Positions 55,747-64,000 of a DNA stretch of 64,000 nucleotides are shown here, piece after piece. How positions within the stretch are numbered: the first letter of the stretch is position 1; each line of letters begins with the position of its first letter. The notes beneath the pieces are model-generated. The model saw nothing but the letters and a program-made list of their open reading frames with translations. It ran no database searches and was not told the DNA's origin. Made by a program: the position numbers and the translations under genes. This stretch comes from Flavivirga aquatica (GTDB lineage Bacteria; Bacteroidota; Bacteroidia; Flavobacteriales; Flavobacteriaceae), in the NCBI RefSeq assembly GCF_001747085.1, contig NZ_MDJD01000046.1, positions 26,499 to 90,498 on the forward strand, written 5' to 3'.

Positions 55747-57432
55747 TTATTTGATTACTAATTTATGGGCTTCATTATTTAAAATAATAATGTAATTTCC
55801 TAATTTTAATTTTTCAATGGAAATAGTATTATTATTAATTTCTCCTTTATCAATTTGTCTTCCTAAAAAATCATATATTTTATATTCACTATTTATAAGT
55901 TTATTAGTGTTATTTATATGAATTCTGGTTTTTGCAGGATTAGGAGAAAATGATAACTCTGTTTTATTTAAATTAATGTTATCAATAGATAATAAATCAC
56001 CGTAGTAAGTATCTAAAAAAGAAAGTCTGTTTTGAAGCCAGCTTATTAAATATGAAAGAGTTTGTTCATTATAATTGTAGTTTGGGTATACAATAGATTC
56101 TCTCTCATATATTTTATTTTCAGAAAGAAATTGATATTGTTTTTCTATAGATTCTATTAGTTTATTTTCTTCTAAAATATTATTTCTATAATCAAACCAT
56201 TTGTTTGCGATGGTTGTTTCGTAATTATTTAAATTCAATTTTATGACTCTATCATGGAAACCATTGGTAAGTATATCGTCTGTAATATTTTCATTAGTAC
56301 CATTCCATATGGTTCCAAAACAGCCATCTAAATCCCAAGGGACATAATAATAAGGTTCATCTGCTTTATATTTTGCTAAGTAAATATTTTTCCCTCTATT
56401 ATCTGTAGCTCTTAAAAGGTTAAGAAAGATGAAATAATCTAAATAATTATCATAATTAAATTTACTCCAAATATTATTAGTGAAATCGGTATTAGATGAA
56501 TTCATTACAAAATCGGTAAAGTTATATGGGTTTTCCCAATCTGTTGCCTCATCTTCTTTAGGATATTTCATTTCATAATCACTCCAGACTCTGTTATTAT
56601 TATCATAGTTTGATATACTTGAAAACTTAGTTGCTCCACTCCAAGATATGCCTTTGTAAAGTTCTCCTCTTATTTCACCTTTTTTAAAACTTTTTAGTTT
56701 CAATTGCTTTTTGTCAACTTGTTCCGAGATATTATAAATGCCATTATAGCGACCATTTAAAAACATTTCTACATATTCAACATTTGCTCCAGCTTTAGCT
56801 TCAGGTTCATCTTTTAGGTAATAAGGAGTATGCATACTAAGCCATAGTTTACTTGAGGTATAGCTTCTTAACCGTAAAGGTTCGTTATACAACGCATCAA
56901 GAATCCAATCATCATCAGATCTTAAATTTTTAAATTGGACATTATGAGTATCTTCTCCATTATCATCTTCCCAAAATTCTAAATCATATGTTTTTTTAGG
57001 GTACGATCGAGAGGAGCCACCTCTTAATTCGATACCTATATTAGAAGTAAGAACTTGCTCATCATCAGAATATGTGAAATTAGCAAGTACCTTTGGATCG
57101 TCTAAAATGGTATTGGGAGTATCTATTGAAATGATTGGTAATTGAGTAAAGTATAGTATATATTGCTTTGAAGAACCATTAACGATATATGAATTTGTAT
57201 AATTTATATTATTTGGAACAGTGGAAAAAGTGTAATTAACTGTATTTAAAGATAAAATAAGGTCACTATAAGTTGAAAGATCATTATAAGATTCAATATT
57301 TTCAATGTGAGAAACTATTAATGAATTGGTTTCATCTATTTGGAAATGATCTTCAGGAATATTCAACGTTAATGTTTGTGATAAACAAAATATTGAATTT
57401 GTTAGGAATAAAATAAAGATGAGTTTTTTCAT
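55747..57432 (-). CDS. CotH-like protein kinase with T9SS sorting domain
   Basis: This 561-residue protein has a signal peptide ending near CLSQ. The CotH-kinase-like part (about residues 105-420) contains ELRGGSS, KKTYDLEFW, then RLRSYTSSKLW, and WDLDGCFG, the DxD-type metal-binding segment. From about residue 490 comes a T9SS type A sorting domain (LSFSPNPAKTRIHINNTN and the YKIYDFLGRQID segment). CotH-like proteins phosphorylate spore-coat proteins in Bacillus; the target in Bacteroidota is unknown. T9SS export places it outside the cell, where ATP is scarce, so either kinase activity uses another donor or the fold has another job. Confidence 0.85.
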   Translation of the reverse strand: MKKLIFILFLTNSIFCLSQTLTLNIPEDHFQIDETNSLIVSHIENIESYNDLSTYSDLILSLNTVNYTFSTVPNNINYTNSYIVNGSSKQYILYFTQLPIISIDTPNTILDDPKVLANFTYSDDEQVLTSNIGIELRGGSSRSYPKKTYDLEFWEDDNGEDTHNVQFKNLRSDDDWILDALYNEPLRLRSYTSSKLWLSMHTPYYLKDEPEAKAGANVEYVEMFLNGRYNGIYNISEQVDKKQLKLKSFKKGEIRGELYKGISWSGATKFSSISNYDNNNRVWSDYEMKYPKEDEATDWENPYNFTDFVMNSSNTDFTNNIWSKFNYDNYLDYFIFLNLLRATDNRGKNIYLAKYKADEPYYYVPWDLDGCFGTIWNGTNENITDDILTNGFHDRVIKLNLNNYETTIANKWFDYRNNILEENKLIESIEKQYQFLSENKIYERESIVYPNYNYNEQTLSYLISWLQNRLSFLDTYYGDLLSIDNINLNKTELSFSPNPAKTRIHINNTNKLINSEYKIYDFLGRQIDKGEINNNTISIEKLKLGNYIIILNNEAHKLVIK

Positions 57433-57545
57433 TATAATATATTCGTACTATAGTTGTTTTCTTAATTAAAAAATAGAACTATGTTAATTAGAAGGTAAAA
57501 GTAATAATTTGCTTGGATGTAGCTTTATAAATATATACCAAAAAC

Positions 57546-57573
57546 AAAAAAAGTGCTTAATAGCACTTTTTTT
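57546..57573 (-). terminator. Intrinsic terminator of the outer-membrane barrel gene
   Basis: The 12-bp stem AAAAAAAGTGCT / AGCACTTTTTTT has a 4-nt loop and lies 20 bp past the stop of the - strand gene that ends at 57,594. It can also work on the + strand. Confidence 0.9.
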
Positions 57574-57593
57574 GTTTATATATAGTATGAAAG

Positions 57594-58073
57594 TTAAAAT
57601 TGATAACGAATACTTAAGGCAATATCAAAACCTAAGTTATCAGTATAATCACTAAAACCAAGTTCTGGTCTAAAATCTAAAGATAGTAATAAGGGGATTT
57701 CAAAGTTGTATTCAATACCAATATCACCAGCAGCAAAAAATGTAGTTTCACTAGAGCCATCAAATCTGTTTTTACCAGAAAATGAAGCAATACCACCACC
57801 AGGACCGGCATACCAGTTAAAATTCCCATCTAAAGGAAAAACCCATTGGTATATTCCTGTAAGTTTAAAAGCATCGTAATTGTTGCTGTTTCTCCAACCT
57901 AAATCAACCTCTAATCTATTGGTATCTCCTAATAAGCGTTGATAAGAGACTTCAGCTCCAAAGCCATCACTATCTCCTAATCTTAAACCAATAGCATTTT
58001 CTGATATGTCTTGAGCATTAGACGTAAATGTAAAAACTAATAGTAAAACTGATAATAAAAATAATTTCTTCAT
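57594..58073 (-). CDS. Small outer-membrane beta-barrel protein
   Basis: This 159-residue protein has a signal peptide (SNAQD) and eight short amphipathic strands ending in SIRYQF, the aromatic C-terminus of Bam substrates. The conserved glycines (GGGIASF, GIEYNF) fit an OmpA/OmpW-like or PorT-like small barrel. No function is assigned. It is a single-gene unit with its own terminator, divergent from the downstream dehydrogenase gene. Confidence 0.8.
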   Translation of the reverse strand: MKKLFLLSVLLLVFTFTSNAQDISENAIGLRLGDSDGFGAEVSYQRLLGDTNRLEVDLGWRNSNNYDAFKLTGIYQWVFPLDGNFNWYAGPGGGIASFSGKNRFDGSSETTFFAAGDIGIEYNFEIPLLLSLDFRPELGFSDYTDNLGFDIALSIRYQF

Positions 58074-58224
58074 AAGTTTAAACTTTTATTTTGATTAATA
58101 ATATACGATCCTTCTTGTGAAAAAAGATCATATTTTTAATATTCATTTGGTTTTTCAAAAATAACGCCAAAATTGTATTTATATTTAACTTCTTTTTTCG
58201 AGGATATAAATTTGATACTAAAAC

Positions 58225-61158
58225 ATGAGTCTAACAAGGCATTTGCAAGCGTTACAAGAAAAACTTATAGGAGAATTATTTTTTGATGATTTAATAAAAT
58301 CAATCTATGCTACAGATGCATCTGTTTATAGAATATTACCATTAGCAGTAGCATACCCTAAAAACAAGGAAGATATAAAGTTGCTTATTCAATTTGCTAC
58401 AGTGCATAATACATCGTTAATACCAAGAACTGCTGGAACTTCATTAGCTGGACAATGTGTAGGAGAAGGTATTGTGGTTGATGTTTCTAAGTATTTTACT
58501 AATATTTTAGATGTTAACGTAAAAGAACAAACCGTTACTGTACAACCTGGTGTAGTTCGAGATGTATTAAATAATTATTTAAAGCCTTTTGGTTTGTTTT
58601 TTAGTCCAAATACTTCGACTTCGAATCGTTGTATGATAGGAGGGATGGTAGGAAACAACTCTTCTGGCACCACGTCTATTCAGTATGGGGTAACAAGAGA
58701 TAAGGTTTTAGAAATGCATACTGTTTTAAGTGATGGGAGTGAAGTTGTTTTTAATGAAGTATCAGAAGAAGTGTTTCAGAAAAAGGTAAAAGAAGATTCG
58801 TTAGAAGGTCATATTTATAAAACGATTTATTCCCAGCTTATTTCAGAATCTATACAAGAAGACATTAAATCTAATTTCCCTAAACCAGAAATACATCGTA
58901 GAAACACAGGGTATGCGATTGATGAACTTATAAAATCTGAAGTGTTTTCTGGAAATTCTGAAGTATCTGAGGCTTTTAACATGTGTAAGTTGTTATCTGG
59001 AAGTGAAGGGACTTTGGCTTTTACAACACAAATTACTTTAAAGTTAGATAAGTTACCACCTGAAAATAGTGTTATGGTAGCTGCCCATTTTAACAGTATT
59101 GAAAGTTGCATGAGTGCTGTAGAGTTGGTTATGAAACATAATTTGTACACCTGCGAAATGATGGATAAAACCATTTTAGATTGTACGAAACATAATAAAA
59201 CGCAGCAAGAAAACAGACAATTTATAGAAGGAGACCCCAAGGCTATTTTAATGTGCGAAGTGAAAGCAGATACATTAGAGGAAGTTAAGGGATTAGCTAA
59301 TACATTAGTTAAGACTATTAGTGAATCTGGTTTAAGTTATGCTTTTCCAAAGCTGGAAGGAGATGATATTGATAAAGCTATTAACTTACGTAGTGCAGGT
59401 TTAGGATTATTGGGTAATATTATTGGAGATAAAAAAGGTGTTGCTTGTATTGAAGATACAGCAGTAGCTTTACCAGATTTGGCAAATTTCATTTCTGAAT
59501 TTAGTAAACTCATGGAGCATTATAATCAAGATGCTATTTATTATGCACATGCAGGTGCTGGTGAAATTCATTTACGTCCCATATTAGATTTAAAGAAAAA
59601 AACAGATGTTGATTTATTTAGGAAGATAACAACCGATGTTGCTCATTTAGTAAAGAAGTATAAAGGAGCAATGAGTGGAGAACATGGCGATGGTATTGTA
59701 CGTTCGGAGTTTATATCTATGATGATTGGTGAAGCTAATTATTCGATTTTAAAGCAAATAAAAGCAGCGTTCGATCCAGATACTATTTTTAACCCAGGGA
59801 AGATAGTTGATGCTTTATCTATGGATAAAGCGTTGCGATATAAAACAAATAGGGAAGAGCCAGAAATAGAAACATTACTTGATTTCTCAAAATCTCAAGG
59901 TATTTTAAGAGAAACTGAAAAATGTAATGGTTCTGGAGATTGTAGAAAGTTACCTGAATTTGGAGGAACCATGTGTCCAAGTTACAGAGCAACTAGAAAT
60001 GAAAAAGATACTACACGAGCTAGAGCAAATGCTTTGCGTGAGTTTTTAACTAATTCTGATAAAGCAAATAAATTTAACCATAAAGCACTTAAAGATGTTT
60101 TCGATTTGTGTTTAAGTTGTAAAGCATGCGCAAGTGAATGCCCTAGTAGCGTAGATGCTGCGAGTTTAAAAGCAGAGTTTCAATATCAATACCAAAAAGA
60201 AAATGGGGTGTCTTTGCGAACCAAATTATTTGCTTATAATAATACTTTAAATAGTTGTGGAAGTAAATTACCAAAGCTTACAAACTTTGTGTTTTCCAAT
60301 AGTTTTACTTCATCCATATTAAAACAATCATTAGGTATTGCTAAAGAGAGAAATTTACCTTTAATTTCAAATGAAAGTTTAGCACGTTATTCTAAAAACT
60401 ATTCAAATAAATCAAAAGGAAGTAATTGTATTAAAAGCGTTTATTTTTTTAATGATGAATTTACAAATCATCTAGATACTCAGGTTGGAATTGATGCTCT
60501 TGAGCTATTAAAAGACTTAAACTATAAAGTTGTACTCGTTAATCATTCAGAGTCTGGTAGAGCATTTTTATCTAAAGGATTATTGGAGCAAGCCAAAGGT
60601 TTTGCTAATAATAATATAGCTGTATATAAAGATTTGATTACGGAAGAAACACCTCTAATAGGTATAGAACCATCAGCTATTTTAACATTCAAAGATGAAT
60701 ATTTAAAATTAGCAGACGATAAAGTTTCTGCGGAACATATAGCAAAACATACATTCTTGATAGAAGAATTTATTCAAAAGGAAATAGAATTAGGGAATAT
60801 TACACAAGAACAGTTTACTTTAGAATCGAAAACGATTAAATTTCATGGGCATTGTCATCAAAAAGCATTGAGTAATCAATTACCTAGTTTTTCGGTTTTA
60901 AACCTTCCTAAAAATTATAAAGTGACTATAATTCCTAGTGGATGTTGTGGTATGGCAGGGAGTTTTGGGTATGAAAAAGAGCATTATGACGTAAGTATGC
61001 AAATAGGTGAACAAACTTTATTTCCTGCAGTAAGAAATGCCCCAGAAACGACTATAATAGTTGCAAATGGTACAAGTTGTAGGCATCAAATAAAAGATGG
61101 GACACAACGGGAAGCAAAGCATCCAATTACAATTTTAAGAGAATCACTTGTTAGGTAA
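58225..61158 (+). CDS. FAD-linked oxidase / Fe-S fusion dehydrogenase (GlcD-GlcF type)
   Basis: This 977-residue protein joins parts that are separate in glycolate oxidase. An FAD-binding domain (about residues 30-170) has TAGTSLAGQ and GGMVGNNSSG. An FAD oxidase C-terminal domain follows to about 535 (HAGAGEIHLRP, GEHGDGIVRSEF). Two Fe-S motifs come next: CNGSGDCRK and CLSCKACASECPS. The end has CCG-domain cysteines (HGHCHQKAL, SGCCGMAG). It probably oxidises D-lactate, glycolate or another 2-hydroxy acid and feeds electrons to the quinone pool. The gene stands alone; substrate choice needs a test. Confidence 0.9.
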   Translation: MSLTRHLQALQEKLIGELFFDDLIKSIYATDASVYRILPLAVAYPKNKEDIKLLIQFATVHNTSLIPRTAGTSLAGQCVGEGIVVDVSKYFTNILDVNVKEQTVTVQPGVVRDVLNNYLKPFGLFFSPNTSTSNRCMIGGMVGNNSSGTTSIQYGVTRDKVLEMHTVLSDGSEVVFNEVSEEVFQKKVKEDSLEGHIYKTIYSQLISESIQEDIKSNFPKPEIHRRNTGYAIDELIKSEVFSGNSEVSEAFNMCKLLSGSEGTLAFTTQITLKLDKLPPENSVMVAAHFNSIESCMSAVELVMKHNLYTCEMMDKTILDCTKHNKTQQENRQFIEGDPKAILMCEVKADTLEEVKGLANTLVKTISESGLSYAFPKLEGDDIDKAINLRSAGLGLLGNIIGDKKGVACIEDTAVALPDLANFISEFSKLMEHYNQDAIYYAHAGAGEIHLRPILDLKKKTDVDLFRKITTDVAHLVKKYKGAMSGEHGDGIVRSEFISMMIGEANYSILKQIKAAFDPDTIFNPGKIVDALSMDKALRYKTNREEPEIETLLDFSKSQGILRETEKCNGSGDCRKLPEFGGTMCPSYRATRNEKDTTRARANALREFLTNSDKANKFNHKALKDVFDLCLSCKACASECPSSVDAASLKAEFQYQYQKENGVSLRTKLFAYNNTLNSCGSKLPKLTNFVFSNSFTSSILKQSLGIAKERNLPLISNESLARYSKNYSNKSKGSNCIKSVYFFNDEFTNHLDTQVGIDALELLKDLNYKVVLVNHSESGRAFLSKGLLEQAKGFANNNIAVYKDLITEETPLIGIEPSAILTFKDEYLKLADDKVSAEHIAKHTFLIEEFIQKEIELGNITQEQFTLESKTIKFHGHCHQKALSNQLPSFSVLNLPKNYKVTIIPSGCCGMAGSFGYEKEHYDVSMQIGEQTLFPAVRNAPETTIIVANGTSCRHQIKDGTQREAKHPITILRESLVR

Positions 61159-61275
61159 AAAAGCATATAGTTTTGGTATATAATTAGAACTACCGATGAT
61201 TCATGAAGCTTCAGGTTTTATGTTCAGTTACAACATAAAATAGAAGTTGATTAAGGCTAATTTTATTATATAAAA

Positions 61276-62127
61276 CTAAATTTTAGCTTTTTCCTTTACA
61301 TGGTCAACAATAGTAATAGCAGCTATTAAATCTTTTAATTCTATATTTTCTACTTCTTCATCAATAATAAATGGAGCCAATTTATCTTTATTAAAATTAT
61401 AAATTTTCCAACGTTTAAATTGGTATTCTAAAGCAGTAAAGTTTTCCACCCAATCTCCAGAATTTAAATACATGGTTTTTCCATGTTTATTTTCTCGGTA
61501 TTCTATTTTAGGTTGGTGTATGTGTCCGCAAATTACATAGTCATATTCATTTTCAATGGCTATATCGGAAATAACAGATTCAAAGTCATTTATATATTTA
61601 ACAGCACCTTTTACACCATTTTTTATTTTTTTTGATAAAGAGTAGCGTTCTTTGCCGCATTTTTCTAAATACCAATTAACACATCGGTTTAATACTGTTA
61701 ATAAATCATAACCATAGCCACCTAGTTTAGCAAGGAATTTTGCATTTTGGATGGATACATCAAAAACATCACCATGAAAAAACCACGCTTTTTTTCCATC
61801 TAATTCTAAAACAACTTTATCAACTATAGAAATATTACCGATAGTTGTGTTGCTGAATTTTCTAAGCATTTCGTCATGATTTCCAGTAATATAAATGACT
61901 TCAACACCATTGGAGGCCATAGACATTATTTTTTTTATAACTTTCATGTGAGACTTAGGAAAGTAACGCTTACTAAATTGCCAAATATCAATAATATCAC
62001 CATTTAAAACTAATTTTTTAGGTTCAATACTATTCAAGTATGTTAACAAATGCTTAGCATGACAGCCGTAAGTGCCTAAATGGACATCAGATATTACAGC
62101 AATTTCTATTTTTCTTTTAATTTTCAA
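61276..62127 (-). CDS. LpxH-like UDP-2,3-diacylglucosamine diphosphatase family protein
   Basis: This 283-residue protein carries the calcineurin-like metallophosphoesterase motifs in order: SDVHLG, LNGDIID, TGNHDEML, HGDVFD and CGHIHQPK. Bacteroidota members of this length are annotated as UDP-2,3-diacylglucosamine diphosphatases, an early step of lipid A synthesis at the inner membrane. The closeness to LpxH proper is moderate, so a related phosphoesterase activity is possible. It is a - strand single gene facing the dehydrogenase. Confidence 0.82.
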   Translation of the reverse strand: MKIKRKIEIAVISDVHLGTYGCHAKHLLTYLNSIEPKKLVLNGDIIDIWQFSKRYFPKSHMKVIKKIMSMASNGVEVIYITGNHDEMLRKFSNTTIGNISIVDKVVLELDGKKAWFFHGDVFDVSIQNAKFLAKLGGYGYDLLTVLNRCVNWYLEKCGKERYSLSKKIKNGVKGAVKYINDFESVISDIAIENEYDYVICGHIHQPKIEYRENKHGKTMYLNSGDWVENFTALEYQFKRWKIYNFNKDKLAPFIIDEEVENIELKDLIAAITIVDHVKEKAKI

Positions 62128-62454
62128 TTGTAGTTGGGCTTAGATTCATACAAATAACTAATATTTATGTTATGTAGTCATTATCTTATAATTATGGATG
62201 TATGAGTATATTGTTAAGTTATTGTTATGTGAATTATTAAATATCTATGCTATGATTATGTTTTTATTAATTAGTTGATTTTGATGTGTATATGGATTTT
62301 GTAATTGAAATTCATGAAGTTTTTTTAGTCTATAGTTTTTATTAAATCATTTTTTGTAAATAAAAAAGAAGGCACTAAATAGTGTTTCTGATTTATAATT
62401 TTAAAACAAAAAATAAATTAAACAAAACGATTTATAGTACTGAATTTAGTGTAG
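62128..62454. other. Divergent intergenic region upstream of aroC
   Basis: The 327-bp AT-rich gap lies between the LpxH-like gene and aroC, which point apart. Apart from the aroC promoter at its right end I see nothing definite. Confidence 0.5.
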
Positions 62455-62481
62455 TTGATTTCGAAAAAAGCTTTATTTTTG
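62455..62481 (+). promoter_or_regulatory. Promoter of aroC
   Basis: TTG (62,455-62,457), a 16-bp spacer and TATTTTTG (62,474-62,481) match the Bacteroidota consensus. The aroC ATG at 62,497 is 15 bp downstream, so the leader would be less than 10 nt. The in-frame TTG at 62,455 is part of this promoter and cannot be the start codon. Confidence 0.65.
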
Positions 62482-62496
62482 CTGCAAAAATGTATT

Positions 62497-63558
62497 ATGG
62501 CTGGAAATTCCTTCGGAAAACTATTTAATCTAACAACATACGGTGAATCTCATGGACCTGCTTTAGGTGGTGTAATTGATGGATGTCCGTCTGGAATTGA
62601 ATTAGATTTAGAAGCTATACAAAATGAATTAGATAGGAGAAAACCTGGTCAATCTGCAATTGTTACACAGCGTAAAGAACCAGATACTGTTAAATTTCAT
62701 TCAGGTATTTTTGAAGGTAAAACTACTGGAACATCTATAGGGTTTGTTATTGAAAATACAAATCAGAAATCTCACGATTACACCCATATAAAGGATAGTT
62801 ATAGACCAAGTCATGCAGATTATGTGTATGATAAAAAATATGGTTTTAGAGATTACAGAGGGGGAGGTAGAAGTTCTGCCAGAGAAACAGCTTGTCGTGT
62901 AGTTGCTGGAGCTATAGCAAAACAAATGCTAAAAGGCATTGAAATTAAAGCTTATGTTTCTGGTGTTGGTACTATGAAGCTAGGTAAGCCATATACAGAA
63001 TTAGATTTAACTAAAGTAGAATCTAACATTGTACGTTGCCCAGACCAAGATATGGCAGCAAACATGGAAACTTACATCAAAGAAGTTAGAAGTAAAGGAG
63101 ATACTGTAGGTGGTATTGTAAGTTGTGTTATAAAAAATGTACCGGTTGGTTTAGGTGAGCCCGTTTTTGATAAATTACATGCCGAGTTAGGAAAAGCCAT
63201 GCTTTCTATAAATGCTGTTAAGGGATTTGAGTATGGTAGTGGATTTGAAGGAAGTACGATGTATGGTAGTGACCATAACGATTCATTTAATAACGATGGG
63301 ACTACAAAAACAAACTTCTCTGGAGGTATACAAGGCGGAATAAGTAATGGTATGGATATTTACTTCAATGTTGCATTTAAGCCTGTAGCAACACTTATTC
63401 AGAAATATGAAACCATAGATAAAGCCGGTAATACTGTAGAAATGCAAGGAAAAGGCCGTCACGACCCTTGTGTTGTTCCAAGAGCAGTACCCATTGTAGA
63501 GGCTATGGCTGCTTTGGTGTTAGCCGATTTCCATTTAATTAATAAGATGCATAGTTAG
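62497..63558 (+). CDS. aroC: Chorismate synthase
   Basis: The ATG at 62,497 ([12 protein letters not shown]) is chosen because it matches the family N-terminus and the promoter lies just upstream. The protein has 353 residues. [17 protein letters not shown], the [12 protein letters not shown] segment and [14 protein letters not shown] are the three family signatures. It converts EPSP to chorismate with reduced FMN, the last step of the shikimate pathway. It is a single-gene unit here. Confidence 0.97.
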   Translation: MAGNSFGKLFNLTTYGESHGPALGGVIDGCPSGIELDLEAIQNELDRRKPGQSAIVTQRKEPDTVKFHSGIFEGKTTGTSIGFVIENTNQKSHDYTHIKDSYRPSHADYVYDKKYGFRDYRGGGRSSARETACRVVAGAIAKQMLKGIEIKAYVSGVGTMKLGKPYTELDLTKVESNIVRCPDQDMAANMETYIKEVRSKGDTVGGIVSCVIKNVPVGLGEPVFDKLHAELGKAMLSINAVKGFEYGSGFEGSTMYGSDHNDSFNNDGTTKTNFSGGIQGGISNGMDIYFNVAFKPVATLIQKYETIDKAGNTVEMQGKGRHDPCVVPRAVPIVEAMAALVLADFHLINKMHS

Positions 63559-63690
63559 GAGTAAATTTTTTCTTTCTCATATCATATATTATATTTCATT
63601 CTTATGTTGAACTTATTTTAGTATCACATCAAGTGCGCTTGCTTGTATTTTGAATTGTATACTATATAAGTAATTTTAATTTTACCAGAG

Positions 63691-63831
63691 ACTTTAATTA
63701 CTAAAAATTATAGTATATATAATGTACTAGGACAAAAAATTGATTCTGGAAAAATTATAGGAAGAGAAGTATCAGTTAAAGATATTTTAAAAGCCTGTGT
63801 AATTATTTCACAGGCTTTTTCATTCTATTAG
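63691..63831 (+). pseudogene. Remnant of a T9SS sorting domain
   Basis: The frame reads TKNYSIYNVLGQKIDSGK, then GREVSVKDILK, the strand pattern of a type A sorting domain, but it then runs into a terminator hairpin and the usual GIYII-x-K end is lost. No start or catalytic part remains upstream; the preceding 130 bp are noncoding. It is the tail of a deleted T9SS cargo gene. Confidence 0.6.
63789..63820 (+). terminator. Intrinsic terminator overlapping the T9SS remnant
   Basis: The stem AAAAGCCTGTG / CACAGGCTTTTT has a 9-nt loop and a T-run. It overlaps the last codons of the sorting-domain remnant. Confidence 0.85.
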
Positions 63832-63952
63832 ATGGTATTTCGTTTGTTTTTATGTTTCTTGAAAATAGCGTCCTAAACGTTTAAAAAAAGAGAAAGGGAA
63901 ATTTGTTCCTCAAAGTTACCTTTGTGGTGGAACACAAAAAAACCTTTCTCCG

Positions 63953-64000
63953 ATGCTAAATATAACTTTGTTTTCTCAAATAATCAGTAAACTAGATAAA
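63953..64000 (+). mobile_element. Start of an IS4-type transposase, cut by the window end
   Basis: The last 48 bases give ATG plus MLNITLFSQIISKLDK, which resembles the N-terminus of IS4-type transposases of Bacteroidota (ITLFSQII, then a KLV-x-K region expected next). The preceding 100 bp are probably the left end of the element. Whether it is intact cannot be judged. Confidence 0.55.

Noticed and set aside
62455..62496. TTG start giving a longer chorismate synthase
   Set aside because: The TTG belongs to the promoter's upstream box, and the extra residues are absent from the family N-terminus.

Overview
The window is AT-rich DNA (roughly 30-35% GC by eye) from a bacterium of the phylum Bacteroidota, most likely a marine member of the Flavobacteriaceae. 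Supporting signs are a SusC/SusD pair, several C-terminal type IX secretion (T9SS) sorting domains, sulfatases with the C-x-P-S-R motif, TANNTTTG-type -7 promoter elements, and flavobacterial housekeeping neighbourhoods (lptD-ridA, amidase-MCE-Fe/S proteins, bshA). The species cannot be named from the sequence alone.

Region 1 (1-14,994) is a polysaccharide utilization locus on the + strand that continues beyond the left edge. In order it holds a GH2 glycosidase (truncated by the window), an S1 sulfatase, a GH110 alpha-1,3-galactosidase lipoprotein, SusC, SusD, a surface glycan-binding lipoprotein, a small unknown lipoprotein and a second S1 sulfatase lipoprotein. An exo-alpha-1,3-galactosidase, a GH2 enzyme and sulfatases together point to a sulfated galactan with alpha-1,3-linked galactose, such as a carrageenan-type red algal polymer. 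No endo-hydrolase or dedicated regulator is inside the window. A PagL-like acyloxyacyl hydrolase follows on the - strand.

Region 2 (about 16,250-23,540) is an accessory island scarred by insertion sequences. Two degenerate IS1380-family remnants sit in direct repeats of about 490 bp. Between and beside them are a T9SS-exported PI-PLC-X-like protein, a decayed second phospholipase/phosphodiesterase gene, a subtilisin-like lipoprotein protease, a small basic protein and an ISL3-family remnant.

Region 3 (23,543-33,640) is core: tsaD, tamB, pfkA, gapA, a BadF/GlcNAc-kinase-like ATPase and a sterol-desaturase family membrane protein. Region 4 (34,360-38,891) holds an isolated T9SS-exported sulfatase, a 160-bp inverted-repeat element abutting an IS1182 remnant, and a hybrid histidine kinase whose phospho-accepting histidine is replaced by tyrosine.

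Region 5 (38,912-53,514) is mostly core envelope and redox genes: ridA, lptD, an N-acetylmuramoyl-L-alanine amidase, an MCE protein, two Fe-S oxidoreductase proteins separated by a dispersed repeat, serB, a GH3/beta-lactamase fusion and bshA. Region 6 (53,604-58,073) holds a - strand group (Crp/Fnr regulator, tautomerase, atypical SDR, SnoaL/NTF2-like protein) with a CRP-like palindrome at a plausible activator position, then a T9SS CotH-like protein and a small outer-membrane barrel. Region 7 (58,225-64,000) has a GlcD/Fe-S fusion dehydrogenase, an LpxH-like phosphoesterase, aroC, a decayed T9SS tail and the start of an IS4-type transposase cut by the window edge. I saw no rRNA, tRNA or CRISPR array.
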